DNA of 64,000 nt from Lunularia cruciata (taxonomy: Eukaryota > Streptophyta > Marchantiopsida > Lunulariales > Lunulariaceae): contig OX419761.1 in assembly GCA_948567375.1 (NCBI GenBank), forward strand, positions 26,290,501 through 26,354,500. Direction: 5' to 3'. The notes below the pieces were generated by a model. That model was not told the DNA's origin and ran no database searches. It saw only the letters and a list, made by a program, of their open reading frames with translations. Positions 30,023-40,046 of the stretch are shown piece by piece. The stretch's first letter is position 1; every line of letters begins with the position of its first letter. Made by a program: the position numbers and the translations under genes.

Positions 30023-33000
30023 CTACTTTCTATGGTACATCTTCAACTTATCATGGTTAATCCTATCAAAGTGTCTTCCTCCCAACTCCTTGAGATCATA
30101 AGTGTAATTTCCCCACACCTTCTCTACTATGAAAGGTCCAAAGTACTTAGGCAAAAACTTCTTTTGTACTCTCTTGAATCGAATGGAATCAAACAACATT
30201 ACCCAATCACCTTCTTTGAAAGGCTCCACCTTCTTCTTGCCTTGCCTCTTGTCATAGCTCTCCTTTTGTTTCCTTTGGGCTTGCTCCACTCGAACCATAG
30301 CAACTGCTCTTGCCTCTTCCAACTCCATGAGTTGATCCTTCCTTGACTTCTCTGCATCACTTCCTTGTGCTTTCTTCAATCTCCTATGAATGCTTTGGAA
30401 GGTAGGAAGATCAAAGTGAATAGGTAAGGTAGACTCAATACCATACACCAATTGGAATGGAGAATATCTAGTGGAAGTCTTCATGGTTGTCCTATACTCC
30501 CACAAAACTGCATGAATCCTCTTGTCCCAATGATGTTTAGCCCCCTCCATTTCTGCATCTTTGGCCAACATCATGCACAAGGTCTGATTGGTTCTCTCTG
30601 CCAAGCCATTGGAATTTGGCTTATAGGATGTAGTTACTCTATATGTGATAGAGAAATGTCATAGCATGGCTGTAGTAATGCTTCCTGTAAACTCTCCTCC
30701 TCTATCAGAAACCAACTCCAAAGGGCATCCAAACCTAGTGATAATGCGTTCATAAAGAAATCTACCCACTTCATCTTCATTCTTGTCCCTCAATGGTCTA
30801 GCCTCAACCCACTTGGTAAGGTAATCAGTAACTACCACAATGTACCGATTGTTCCTTGGGGTTCTATTGAGAGGTCCTACAAAATCAATTCCCCACTTCT
30901 CAAAAGGTCCTAGCAATGGAATTGATCTAAGTGGTGGAGTGGATGTAGACTTTCTAGCAAAAGCTTGACAAACATGACAAGTTTTGCAATAATCAAGACA
31001 ATCCTTGAAAATCCCTCTCCAATGGTAACCTGCATCTAGAATCTTGAAAGCAGTCACCTTTCCTGCAAAGTGTCCTCCACATACTAAACCTTCATGAAAC
31101 TCCTTTATGAGTAGGATAGACTCTTCCTTACCCACTGCTCTTCGAAGTAGACCATCTGCTCCTTGGTGAAAAAGAATATCATCCACCATTGTGTAAGGTC
31201 TAGATCTTGCTGCAAGGGCCTTCCTCTCCCTAGCATGCATCCCTTCTGGATAGTTACCTCTTGTCACAAAATCCACAATCTCCTTGTACTCCATTGGAAC
31301 CTCTTGAGTGACTGAGATTGTCATGAGCTCCTCATCCGGGAAGGAATCATCTACTGGCTCATCTCCATCATGATCATAGGCTCTAGATAACAAATCAGCA
31401 TTTGCATGTTTCTTTCCTGGCCTATCCTCAATTGTGTAGTCATACTCAGACAAGAGTATCATCCACCTTGCTAGTCTCCCTTCAACATTAGGCTTGTTGA
31501 AGATGTACTTCAAAGCCTTGTGATCCGTGACAATTGTGGCTTTCCCTCCAATCAAGTAGTGTCTAAACTTCTTGAGACCAAAGATCACTGCCAACCCTTC
31601 TCTCTCTGTGACAGAGTAGTTCTTCTCTGCTGAAACCATCTGCCTACTAGCATAAGCTATTGGATGATCATGCCCATCTTGGTCTAATTGACTAAGAGTG
31701 CATCCTATAGCTACATTAGAAGCATCAGTGTAGAGGATGAAAGGCTTACTCCAATCAGGTTTAGCAAGAATTGGAGCTACAACAAGGGATTGCTTGAGCT
31801 CCTCAAAAGCTTTGAGAGCCTCCTTGTCTTCCAAAATCACCATGTAATCTACACCCTTCTTCATGTAGATGGTCAATGCATAAGCCTTGTTGGAAAATGA
31901 GAAGATGAACCTCCTATAGTACCCAACCATTCCCAAGAATTGGCGTAACTTTGTCAAGCTTGAAGGGAATGGAAGGTCTGAGATTTTCCTCACCTTCTCA
32001 AGATCAATTGCTATTCCATCCTTGGAGATGATGTGCCCCAAAAGTAGACCTTCTTCACATCCAAAAATGCACTTCTCTGGGTTGAGTGATGCATTTGCCT
32101 CATCCAAGCGTTGCAAGACTTTGATTAGGTGCTCAAAGTGCTCCTCCTTGCTCCCATAGACACAAAAGTCATCAATGAAATCTCTCACAAATTTCCCAAT
32201 GAAAGGTTCAAATACCTTGTTCATGAACCGTTGGAATGTGGCTGGAGCATTGCAAAGCCCAAAAGGCATGACCTTGAAAGCGTAAGTTCCCCAAGGTGTG
32301 GTGAATGTGGTGAGTTGTTGATGCTCTGGTGCAATCTTTATTTGGTTATATCCACTATAACCATCTCCAAAACTGTACCTCTCATGACCTGCAACCTCCT
32401 CCAAGATCTCATCAATGAATGGCAATGGGTAGTAGTCCTTCTTGGTAACAGCATTAAGCTTCTTGTAATCCACACATACCCGAAGCTTGCCATTCTTTTT
32501 CTTCACAATGACAATTGGAGACACCCATTCTGAATTCTCCACCTCAAAGATAAATCCAGCCTCCTTGAGCTTATCAATCTCCTCCTTCACAACCAAAGAT
32601 ATTGGTGGGCTAATGCGACGTTGCTTTTGGCGGATTGGTCTTGCATGTGACTCCACCTCTATCTTGTGCTCCTCCAAGGTGACTTCCTTCAAATCCTTGT
32701 AACTAAAAGCAAACACATGGATGAACTTGCGGAAAATCTCCTCAAATCTCACCTTCTCCTCCTTGGTAACATTTGGGCCATACTTGAGGGTAGATAACCT
32801 TCTCTCTACCTCCTCAAGTGTCAATGGTGATTTATCTGGGTCCTTCAAAACCTCTGGCTTAGGTGCAAAATCCATAGCACACAAAGGATACACATCTGAA
32901 TCAGATTCAGATTCATCCTCCTCCGTGGAAGTCTCCTCTTCCATGCTTGTGTCCACACCTGAAGCTCCTCCTTCAGAATCAGATTCCCAATAATCAGAAG

Positions 33001-34849
33001 ATGGGGTATCTGAATGTGAGGTGTTGGTGGTGTTAGTCACAGGAACAGTGACTCTATGGTTTGATGGCCCAATCCTTAAGTACCCTTTGTGCCATCGATC
33101 AGTTGTGCGTGCTGCTCTCAACCATGGCCTCCCAAGAAGTAAGTCATAGCTTGAATCCTTCAAGACTTGGAAAGTCATGAGATTTTGAACTCCCATAACT
33201 GAAACTACCACCTTATCCATCACTCCTACTGGTCGAACTTGTTGCTTGTTTGCCATGCTCACCACAAATGTTGAAGCTCTTGAGGGTATCATACCCAACT
33301 TCTTCATCAACCTTTCTGACATGGCATTCACTGCTGATCCTCCATCAACCAATGCATCCTTGATGTTGTGACCATTCACTCTCACATCAATCTTGGAGGC
33401 ATATTCACAAGCTTCCCATGGTGCTGGCTTGGCATCCACCACCCCCATTGATATTGGAACTTTTGCCTTCTTCTTCTTCTTGCTCCTTGTAGAACTCAAA
33501 CCACCTCTAAGCTCCTTTCTCAAGGTAGGGTTCAAAGCAATTAATTGGCCCACTGTGATGTTAGCCTTGTGACTACCAACATCCTCCAACACATTGTAGT
33601 TCCATTGTTGCTTGGAGATCAAGAAGTCCTCCATCCCCAACTTCTTCCTTGGAGTCTTTGTTGTTGATGGTGTTGAGGTGCGAGTGCTCCTAGTAGACAT
33701 AGGAGTATCCTTGCTTGAAGTAAATCCTTGAGAAGAGTGAACATCCTCTGCAAAACGAGCTCTCTTCTTCTCTTGTGCCAAAAGCTCCAAATTAGGACCC
33801 TTGGAGTTTGAGCACTCTCCCTTCTCATACTTGCTCTCAACCACATCTATGGATGCTATCCCCTTACCTTTGTTGGGATTAGGAGCCACTTGGGTTTCAC
33901 TACCTCCCTCTTTCCCTCTATTGGCTCCCTCATAACCCCTTCCTCCATGGTAAGTGGAATTTGGGCAATTCCTTTGGATATGGCCTCTTCCCCCACAACC
34001 AAAACAATTTCTATCATTGAAATTGTTGGCTGGTTGGCCTCCTCTATATGGATGGTTTCCATAACTCCTAGGTCCTCTCCCTACATTCTGATCCACCTCT
34101 CTCTTCTCCCATAGTTGCACCACATTGATCTTGAGATCCGCAAGTTGTTCTGTGATGGTTTGGAGTGGATCTTTTGGTGGAGGTGCAAGAACTGGAGCAA
34201 CTACTACTTGTGGTGCAGCCCTTGTCACCAAAGTATCAGAAGTTCCACCATACTTGTAGCCTTGAGGAGGATGCACAACCTCCTTCACCACCAAATCACT
34301 CTCATCCCCTTCCAAACTCTCTTCCATACGAATTGCGATCTTGATAGCTTCAACCTTGGAAGAAGGTTTCTCATATCTCACCTTGCTTCTAATTTGTGGT
34401 CTCAATCCTCCCACAAAATTCTTGGTGAGCATGGCCCCTATGCCAATCATTGTAGTCTCCACATCATCCCCACCCTTCCTCAACACTATGCGAAATTTGG
34501 ACTCCAACTTTTCCACTCTTTCCACATAGACCCTCACTTTCTCTCCATCTCCTTGCTTGAGAAATGTAACCTCACTCATCAATCTCTCATAACTCTCATC
34601 AGGAAGAAAGTTCTCAATGAGTGCTGAAGTCAAAGTCTCCCAAGACTCCTCTTCCCTCTCTCTCCTCTCTCTCTTTTGGTATTCTGACTCATACCATGTA
34701 AGTGCTGCATCCTCAAAGAAATCTGGTAATAATGAGGCCCACTCATTCTTCCTCCTCTCATTGTTTCCTATGCAAGCTCTCTTGAAGTCTCTCACAAAGG
34801 CCTCCACATCTTCTCCATCCTTGCCAAAGAAAACCGGAAGTTTCCCCAT
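30023..34849 (-). pseudogene. gypsy gag-pol polyprotein, one internal stop
   Basis: About 1,608 codons from ATG 34849, in one frame. Gag with a CCHC knuckle CFGCGGRGHIQRNC (about 282-295). Protease with LVDGGSAVN near residue 510. RT with SFGDGYSGYNQ, MPFGLCNAPATFQ and FIDDF. RNase H with LYTDAS and TDHKAL. Integrase with an HHCC finger (KTCHVCQ), WGIDFVGPL, VSDRGGEF, and the Glu in NGLAERTNQ. A TGA at 30661-30659 cuts the integrase between the second Asp and the Glu; the frame then continues to 30023 without a shift. A single C to T change (CGA to TGA) would explain it. Gag and pol are fused with no frameshift. Confidence 0.9.
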
Positions 34850-35090
34850 CTTAACCCCTCACTATCTTTCTTTTCTCTCAAATTTTTTTTTTTTTTTTCC
34901 TTTTCTTTTCTCTCACTCTATTACTAATAGAGTATATACATGACTAACACCATCTGAGAATAATCCACTCTAGGGAACACAAAAGGTTCAGGTTGCTCCA
35001 AGATTTCTATAGCAACATCAAATCCTAGAGTGCATATTAATCTAACTCTCATGGATAGTTTATCCATAAGTTGAAAGATTATCTCCATCA
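34850..35090 (-). other. gypsy leader next to gag, with A-run
   Basis: About 240 bp without a credible ORF just upstream of gag (element sense). It includes a homopolymer of about 16 A (T on the plus strand, near 34886-34901) and a CT-rich stretch. Confidence 0.6.
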
Positions 35091-35564
35091 CTAATCTTGA
35101 GAACTAGCTGATGAAGGTGGTAGTATTTCTGTAGCTGTACTAAGACTCTCTCCAAGATCCTTCACCAAAGTTTCCAAAAGTGCTTTTACTCCACTACACT
35201 CATGTCCTTTTGGAAGTCCTTCAACTCCACAAACCTCACACAACTCCTTGGTCTTAGATCTTCTCCCTCCCAATCTTGGTGAAGAAGGTCCAACATGCAA
35301 ACCCAAGTCAAGTAAGCCTCTCCTTTCCCTCAATCTCTTGCTCTCAAAGGTCAATGGACATGAACTTGCCTTATGTCCCTTCTCTCCACATAGAAAGCAC
35401 TTAGACTCACTCTTTCCTCCAAGTGGTGTAGGTTTTTGGATCCTCTCAACACTCTCTTCAAATTCTATTGTAAACTCTCTTTTCCTCAAATCCACCCCTA
35501 CAATCACCTCAAACCCTTGTGGAACCTTGCATAATCTCAATTTCCACTCTTGATGACTCTCCAT
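35091..35564 (-). CDS. Extra ORF in gypsy leader, zinc-knuckle protein
   Basis: 157 aa from ATG 35564 (MESHQEWKLRLC; an in-frame GTG at 35588 is less likely). It lies between the 5' LTR and gag, same strand. It contains a perfect CCHC knuckle CFLCGEKGHKASSC near residues 55-68 and a second Cys/His cluster CEVCGVEGLPKGHEC near 108-122. The N-terminus (about 45 residues) is not recognised. It may be an accessory nucleic-acid-binding protein, a duplicated gag fragment, or a captured host exon. Expression is unknown. Confidence 0.55.
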   Translation of the reverse strand: MESHQEWKLRLCKVPQGFEVIVGVDLRKREFTIEFEESVERIQKPTPLGGKSESKCFLCGEKGHKASSCPLTFESKRLRERRGLLDLGLHVGPSSPRLGGRRSKTKELCEVCGVEGLPKGHECSGVKALLETLVKDLGESLSTATEILPPSSASSQD

Positions 35565-35599
35565 GTTCCCCAAGATGAATCTAAACACTCAAACATGCT

Positions 35600-36403
35600 T
35601 TTTGTTGATCTCAAACTTCTCATGCATGAGATCTCCACTCTGCAGAATTGACCCTTCCTCACAATGTCACTCAAATCTCCCAACTAATATGTCACAGTCC
35701 TCTGAAATTTTCCACACTTGATCACAACTCTAGGGCGTCCCTCCCTGCAAAATTTTAGATCTTTTCATCGAGCCATTTGGCCTAGACACCTTTCTATTCA
35801 GCACCCATATTTCAGATTTGGTCTGAAAACCACCCCCCTCACTTCAAAAACTCATAACGCACTGCGCAAAAATGATCTCTCTCTAATTTTTGTGGCACCA
35901 GGTAGGATACAATGCACTGAATTTTCTTGGAAATTTTCAGGACAATTCACTAAACATTAAAGAAATGGCAAACTCTGTACAATTTTCCAGAGAGCATGCA
36001 GTTGCGGGAGCACTTTACCCTATCAACTTTCAAAAATTCTAGCCTAGTGCGCATAGAAGCTCTCTCAATAATTTCAAGTGTGCTAACTGAAAGATAACCC
36101 AAGCTATCATGTGTAGAAATCTCAAGTCCAGATCTCAAACTTGAGATTTTGCCCAAAATCACCTTAATCCCCAAAATCTGCAATCCACCTCACACAATCT
36201 CTCCAATTCCTCTCATGTGTACAAGATGTACAAAATCACCTCAAAGACATCATAATGAACTACAGGGTATACAAATGGATCTTGGTTCTCTAACATAAGT
36301 TCAGCCCTCTCCTCTCCTAATGTTCTCTCTAAGTGAGCTCTCATAGCCTCCTTCTGCCTAATGTAGAATTGGACGCGGAACATTATCTTGCCTTCTAGAG
36401 AGG
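35600..36403 (-). other. gypsy 5' leader, non-coding
   Basis: About 800 bp between the PBS and the extra ORF. I see no credible coding frame (two 77-codon frames have no recognisable motif), no strong repeat and no RNA gene. It may hold the packaging signal. Confidence 0.5.
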
Positions 36404-36420
36404 TCCCGGCAACGGAACCA
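36404..36420 (-). promoter_or_regulatory. Primer binding site of gypsy element
   Basis: On the minus strand, TGGTTCCGTTGCCGGGA starts four bases after the 5' LTR. It resembles the plant tRNA-Asp-type PBS (TGGCGCCGTTGCCGGGGA) with changes at positions 4-5, so the primer tRNA is probable but not certain. Confidence 0.72.
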
Positions 36421-36424
36421 AAAA

Positions 36425-37116
36425 TGTGAGCCGGCCTGTCTCTCACTCAGGATGAACCTCTGATGGCTATTATGGTAGCGCACCATGGACTAAGAAGGCA
36501 AGGAACCCCAACTCCATCATACTCCTCCAAGGCTAACACTCCAAGACTCAAGACATTGCTCACTAGAGAACTCAATGAGAGAGAGATAGTTGCAAATGAA
36601 AGGATGATGAGTACCTCCTCACTCCTTGTTTATATACTTGTGAAATAGTTACGTACCAAAGTTACTAATTACCGTAGTAACTCAAGTTACTAGACTAAAA
36701 GTCAAGTAAAGTCAAAAAGTAGAAAGGAATATCCATTCACATGGGCATATTCCCCTAAGCATGTGGTCTTATCTTGACCCAACCACTAAAGCAAGGATTC
36801 CTTCACATGGGCTATCCTTGGACTAAAGAAGAATCCAAAACAAAAAGGCTTGCGGGCCCAAGAGTTCTCAACTCTTTCCCCAAAGCCAAACACCTAGGAA
36901 TAATACCAAGTCAACACACTAAAATCCAAAATAGTGGTGCTCATCTTTTCTACTTCCTCTAAAGTAAGGTCCCATCTATCTTAGCTATGACTAACTTTAG
37001 CTAACCATGACTAATATAGAACCATCCTTTATCTCTATATAAATAATATCTCTTAAGTACTTGTAATACCAAGCTAAATATCACAATACCACACACATGC
37101 ACAAATGGGTGTTACA
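36425..37116 (-). repeat. 5' LTR of gypsy element
   Basis: 692 bp, same length as the other LTR and identical wherever I compared. The TATA-like motif is at 36628-36637 on the minus strand. Confidence 0.93.
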
Positions 37117-37975
37117 GTACTAAGAAGACATGGTGGCAAAAGGTGGAGAAAGTTCAGAAATTGTTTTTGTGTGATGAACTTGGAGTGAGGACTCAAACTC
37201 CTTATGTATTGCTGCTTGCTGAAACAAGGTTTTTACCCCTTGAGGTTGAAGCTTTGTTCTTGGCTCTCACATATGCCACTAAGGTGAGGTCCATGGAGCA
37301 TGAGAGACTTCCTTACCAAACTTTCTGTGCCACTCTATCTGTCGGTTGGTATACAGATCTGGTTGCATGGGCCACACGGTGGAATGTTTCAAAGCGACAT
37401 TGGAGGTTGGAGCCTATTGCACTACGAGAAGTGATCATGGAGCAGTTCTTACTTTGCTTATGGCAGCAGCCCGGTACCAAGATGGTGTTCTATCAGCAGT
37501 TTGTAAATCCTATGTTGGTGTATTGTGAGCAAGATTATCTCTTGGCTATGATTTCTACTTCACTTAGACATGTTATTGCTCAATATAGAACTAGTTCTCA
37601 TAGACTAGAAGTAGAACAAGGACATTGGTAGCAGATAGAGCACTCCATGCGACTTTGCAAATTGTGTATTATGAGCAAAGTTGAGGATGAACATCATGTG
37701 TTGATTGTTTGCCCTTGTTACATGCAGATTAGAGTTAGACATCCGATTACTTGAAGTGATTTCTCAACTCTCTTACAGGTTGAAGCTTTAGCGTTAGGGA
37801 AGTACATGACAGAGGTTAGTTTACATCGGACCAATTTGTTACAGATTGGTCAGATGCCCTAGGCCCTTGCCTAGGCTCACATTTCATGTGTTGTGTATTG
37901 TGTTTCTAGTCTTTTGACTCTTTGGGTCTTTCGTGCTTTATATTTCATTGTTCATTGTTCATTGTTTTATTGTTT
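37117..37975 (+). mobile_element. LINE M, downstream part with tail
   Basis: Continuation of M after the gypsy element: ORF2 from KKTWWQKVEKVQ to the end, 3' hairpins, 3' UTR and a tail that mixes 7-nt units with one 8-nt-like unit (37947-37973). ORF2 has TAG at 37629 (Trp of RWQQIEHS) and TGA at 37753, so M is dead. Confidence 0.83.
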
Positions 37976-38566
37976 CTCTCCACAAATCCACAAAGTTTAC
38001 AGAAGTTGTTGGATTCTCTACTTTGCTTTTGCAATCAAACAAAGATGGTGGTGAACCTTGACAAGTCCAAGGTGATTGTGGTGGGTTCGAAAGGTGTCAC
38101 ACCTTTCTTTTTTGATGGACAGCAATTGGAGCAGGTTTCTTCTTATAAGTACTTGGGCCTTGAGTTTTCTCATGACTATAGTTGGTCTACTTGTGTGAAG
38201 ATGAGAATCAATGCAGGCTTTAGAGCTTTGTATTCACTCATGAACCGCAGTAGACTTGCTCACCTCACCACATGGGAGTTGAAGAAGGTGTTGTTCAGAT
38301 CTCTTGTGCAATCGGTAGTTCTCTATGGTACTCAGATTTGGGGTCCAGGTACTAAGAAGACATGGTGGCAAAAGGTGGAGAAAGTTCAGAAATTGTTTTT
38401 GTGTGATGAACTTGGAGTGAGGACTCAAACTCCTTATTTATTGCTGCTTGGTGAAATAGGGTTTTTACCGCTTGAGGTTGAAGCTTTGTTCTTGGCTCTC
38501 ACATATGCCATTAAGGTGAGGTCTATGGAGCATGAGAGACTTCCCTACCAAGCTTTCTGTGCCACT
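37976..38566 (+). mobile_element. LINE O, upstream part
   Basis: Plus-strand ORF2 fragment from LSTNPQSLQKLL to FCAT, directly after the M tail. Its last codon joins to 39076 (CACT at both ends), so it is the host of the short insertion N-prime. The open frame 37922-38971 runs across the junction and is chimeric. Confidence 0.75.
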
Positions 38567-39075
38567 GTACCACTGCTTTTCGGTACCAAGATGGTGTTCT
38601 ATCAGCAGTTTGTAAATCCTATGTTGGTGTATTGTGAGCAAGATTATCTTTTGGCTAGGATTTCTACTTCATTGAGATATGTTATCGCTCAATATAGAAC
38701 TAGTTCTCATAGACTAGAAGTAGAACAAGGACGTTGGCAGCAGATAGAGCACTCCATGCGACTTTGCAAATTGTGTATTATGAGCAAAGTTGAGGATGAG
38801 CATCATGTGTTTGTTGATTGCCCTTGTTACATGCAGATTAGAGTTAGACATCAGATTACTTGCAGTGACTTCTCAACTCTCTTACAGGTTGAAGCTTTAG
38901 CATTAGGGAAGTATATGACAGAAGTTACTTTACATCGGACCAATTTGTTACAAATTGGTCCGATGCCCTAGGCCCTTGCCTAGGCTCACATTTCATGTGT
39001 TTTGTATTGTGTTTCCAGCCTTTTGACTCTTTGGGTCTTTCGGGCTTTATATTTCATTGTTCATTGTTCATTGTT
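38567..39075 (+). mobile_element. Short LINE insertion N-prime
   Basis: About 510 bp: filler GTACCACTGCTTTT (38567-38580), ORF2 from GTKMVFYQQ to the stop, perfect hairpin A, and three 7-nt tail units. The flanking CACT at 38563-38566 and 39076-39079 suggests a 4-bp duplication. It is truncated within a few bases of where E6 is truncated. Confidence 0.78.
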
Positions 39076-39249
39076 CACTCTATCTGTTGGTTGGTATACA
39101 GATCTGATTGCATGGGCCACAAGGTGGAATGTTTGTGAGAGACATTGGAGATCGGAGTCTATTGCACTTCAAGAGGTGATCAAGGAGAAGTTCTTACTTT
39201 GCTTATGGCAGCAGCCTAGTACCAAGATGGTGTTCTATCATCAATTTGT
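39076..39249 (+). mobile_element. LINE O, downstream part
   Basis: ORF2 codons LSVGWYTDLIAWATRW to MVFYHQFV follow on from O at 38566. It ends abruptly against a minus-strand fragment (P). Confidence 0.75.
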
Positions 39250-39603
39250 AAAGTGCTCACTCATGGAGTTGGATATGAGATATTTGGAAGAGCGGGACCA
39301 AGTACTAGAATGATCTATCAAGCAATGGAACGGATCATTCTCAAGGTCACTAAACTCAAGAATCTGAGAGGTTTGGATCCTAGCATTGAAATCACCAAGA
39401 ATAAGTACTGCACTTTTGCTTTGAAATTCCAACACATTCTTTGTCAAGGAGTGGAAAGATTGCATGGTGTTGAGAGATCCGCTTGAATAGATTGGTGATG
39501 TCAATGGGGCAAAGTAACAAACAGCAAGGAAGCAAGGTGTAGCAACTCCTCCAATCCTCAGCCATTGGTATTGTCCACTTGAGTCTTGGCCTATCAAAGA
39601 GAC
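39249..39603 (-). mobile_element. LINE fragment P (endonuclease region)
   Basis: Minus-strand ORF2 from VSLIGQDSS through CYFAP and LGDFNAR to SMSEHF. Both ends are broken. It joins a filler of about 33 bp with no clear source (39604-39636). Confidence 0.75.
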
Positions 39604-39636
39604 CATGTACAATGTGGATACTATGGACCACTACCA

Positions 39637-39944
39637 ACCAATAGATAGAGTGGGACAGAAATCTTGGTAGGGAAGTCTCTCATGCTCCATGGACCTCACC
39701 TTTGTGGCATATGTGAGAGCCAAGAACAAAGCTTCAGCCTCAAGAGGCAAAACCCAGTTTTAGCAAGCAGCAATACATAAGGACTTTGAGTCCTCACTCC
39801 AAGTTCATCACACAAAAACAGTTTCTGAATTTTCTCTACCTTTTGCCACCATGTCTTCTTAGTACTTGGACCACAAATCTGAGCACCATAGAGAACCACC
39901 GGCTGCACAAAAATGAAATATAAAGCCCAAACAAGAGATATGAA
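39637..39944 (-). mobile_element. LINE fragment Q (ORF2 C-terminal region)
   Basis: Minus-strand ORF2 around LFRSLVQPVVLYGAQI to LSIGW, with a 1-bp deletion that breaks the frame after TGF. It is interrupted by a 21-bp tail fragment at 39911-39931 and then switches to plus-strand fragment R at shared bases GAACCTT. Confidence 0.72.
39911..39931 (-). repeat. 21-bp LINE tail fragment in Q
   Basis: AATGAAATATAAAGCCC, the last bases of a LINE 3' UTR, sits between GGCTGCACAA and CAAGAGAT of the host, with CAA on both sides as a possible 3-bp duplication. Confidence 0.7.
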
Positions 39945-40046
39945 CCTTGTGAACCTTGACAAGTCCAAGGTGATTGTGGTGGGTTCTAAAGGTGTCACAC
40001 CTTTATTTTTTGATGGACAACAATTGGAGCAGGTTTCTTCTTACAA
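39945..40046 (+). mobile_element. LINE fragment R
   Basis: About 100 bp of plus-strand ORF2 (VNLDKSKVIVVGSKGV to SSYKY). It is flanked on both sides by minus-strand LINE pieces with only a few shared bases at each switch, so a small inversion or template switch is likely. Confidence 0.7.

Larger units (their letters stand above)
29283..37116 (-). mobile_element. Ty3/gypsy LTR retrotransposon
   Basis: 7,834 bp, coding strand minus. Two 692-bp LTRs (TG...CA ends), PBS, PPT and one gag-pol frame with a single stop. It lies inside LINE M. Flanking 4-mers are GATC (left) and GTAC (right); the unoccupied site in other copies reads CCAGGTACTAAG, so a 4-bp duplication with altered left copy is likely. 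By eye the LTRs are identical, so insertion is recent. No chromodomain is seen after the integrase. It is the only non-LINE element in the window. Confidence 0.93.

Noticed and set aside
33619-34062. Extra minus- and plus-strand frames over the gypsy gag region
   Set aside because: Shadows of the gag-pol frame without motifs of their own.
37922-38971. A 349-aa frame with RT C-terminal motifs
   Set aside because: It crosses the M tail, O and N-prime with a filler between; a chimera of three fragments.
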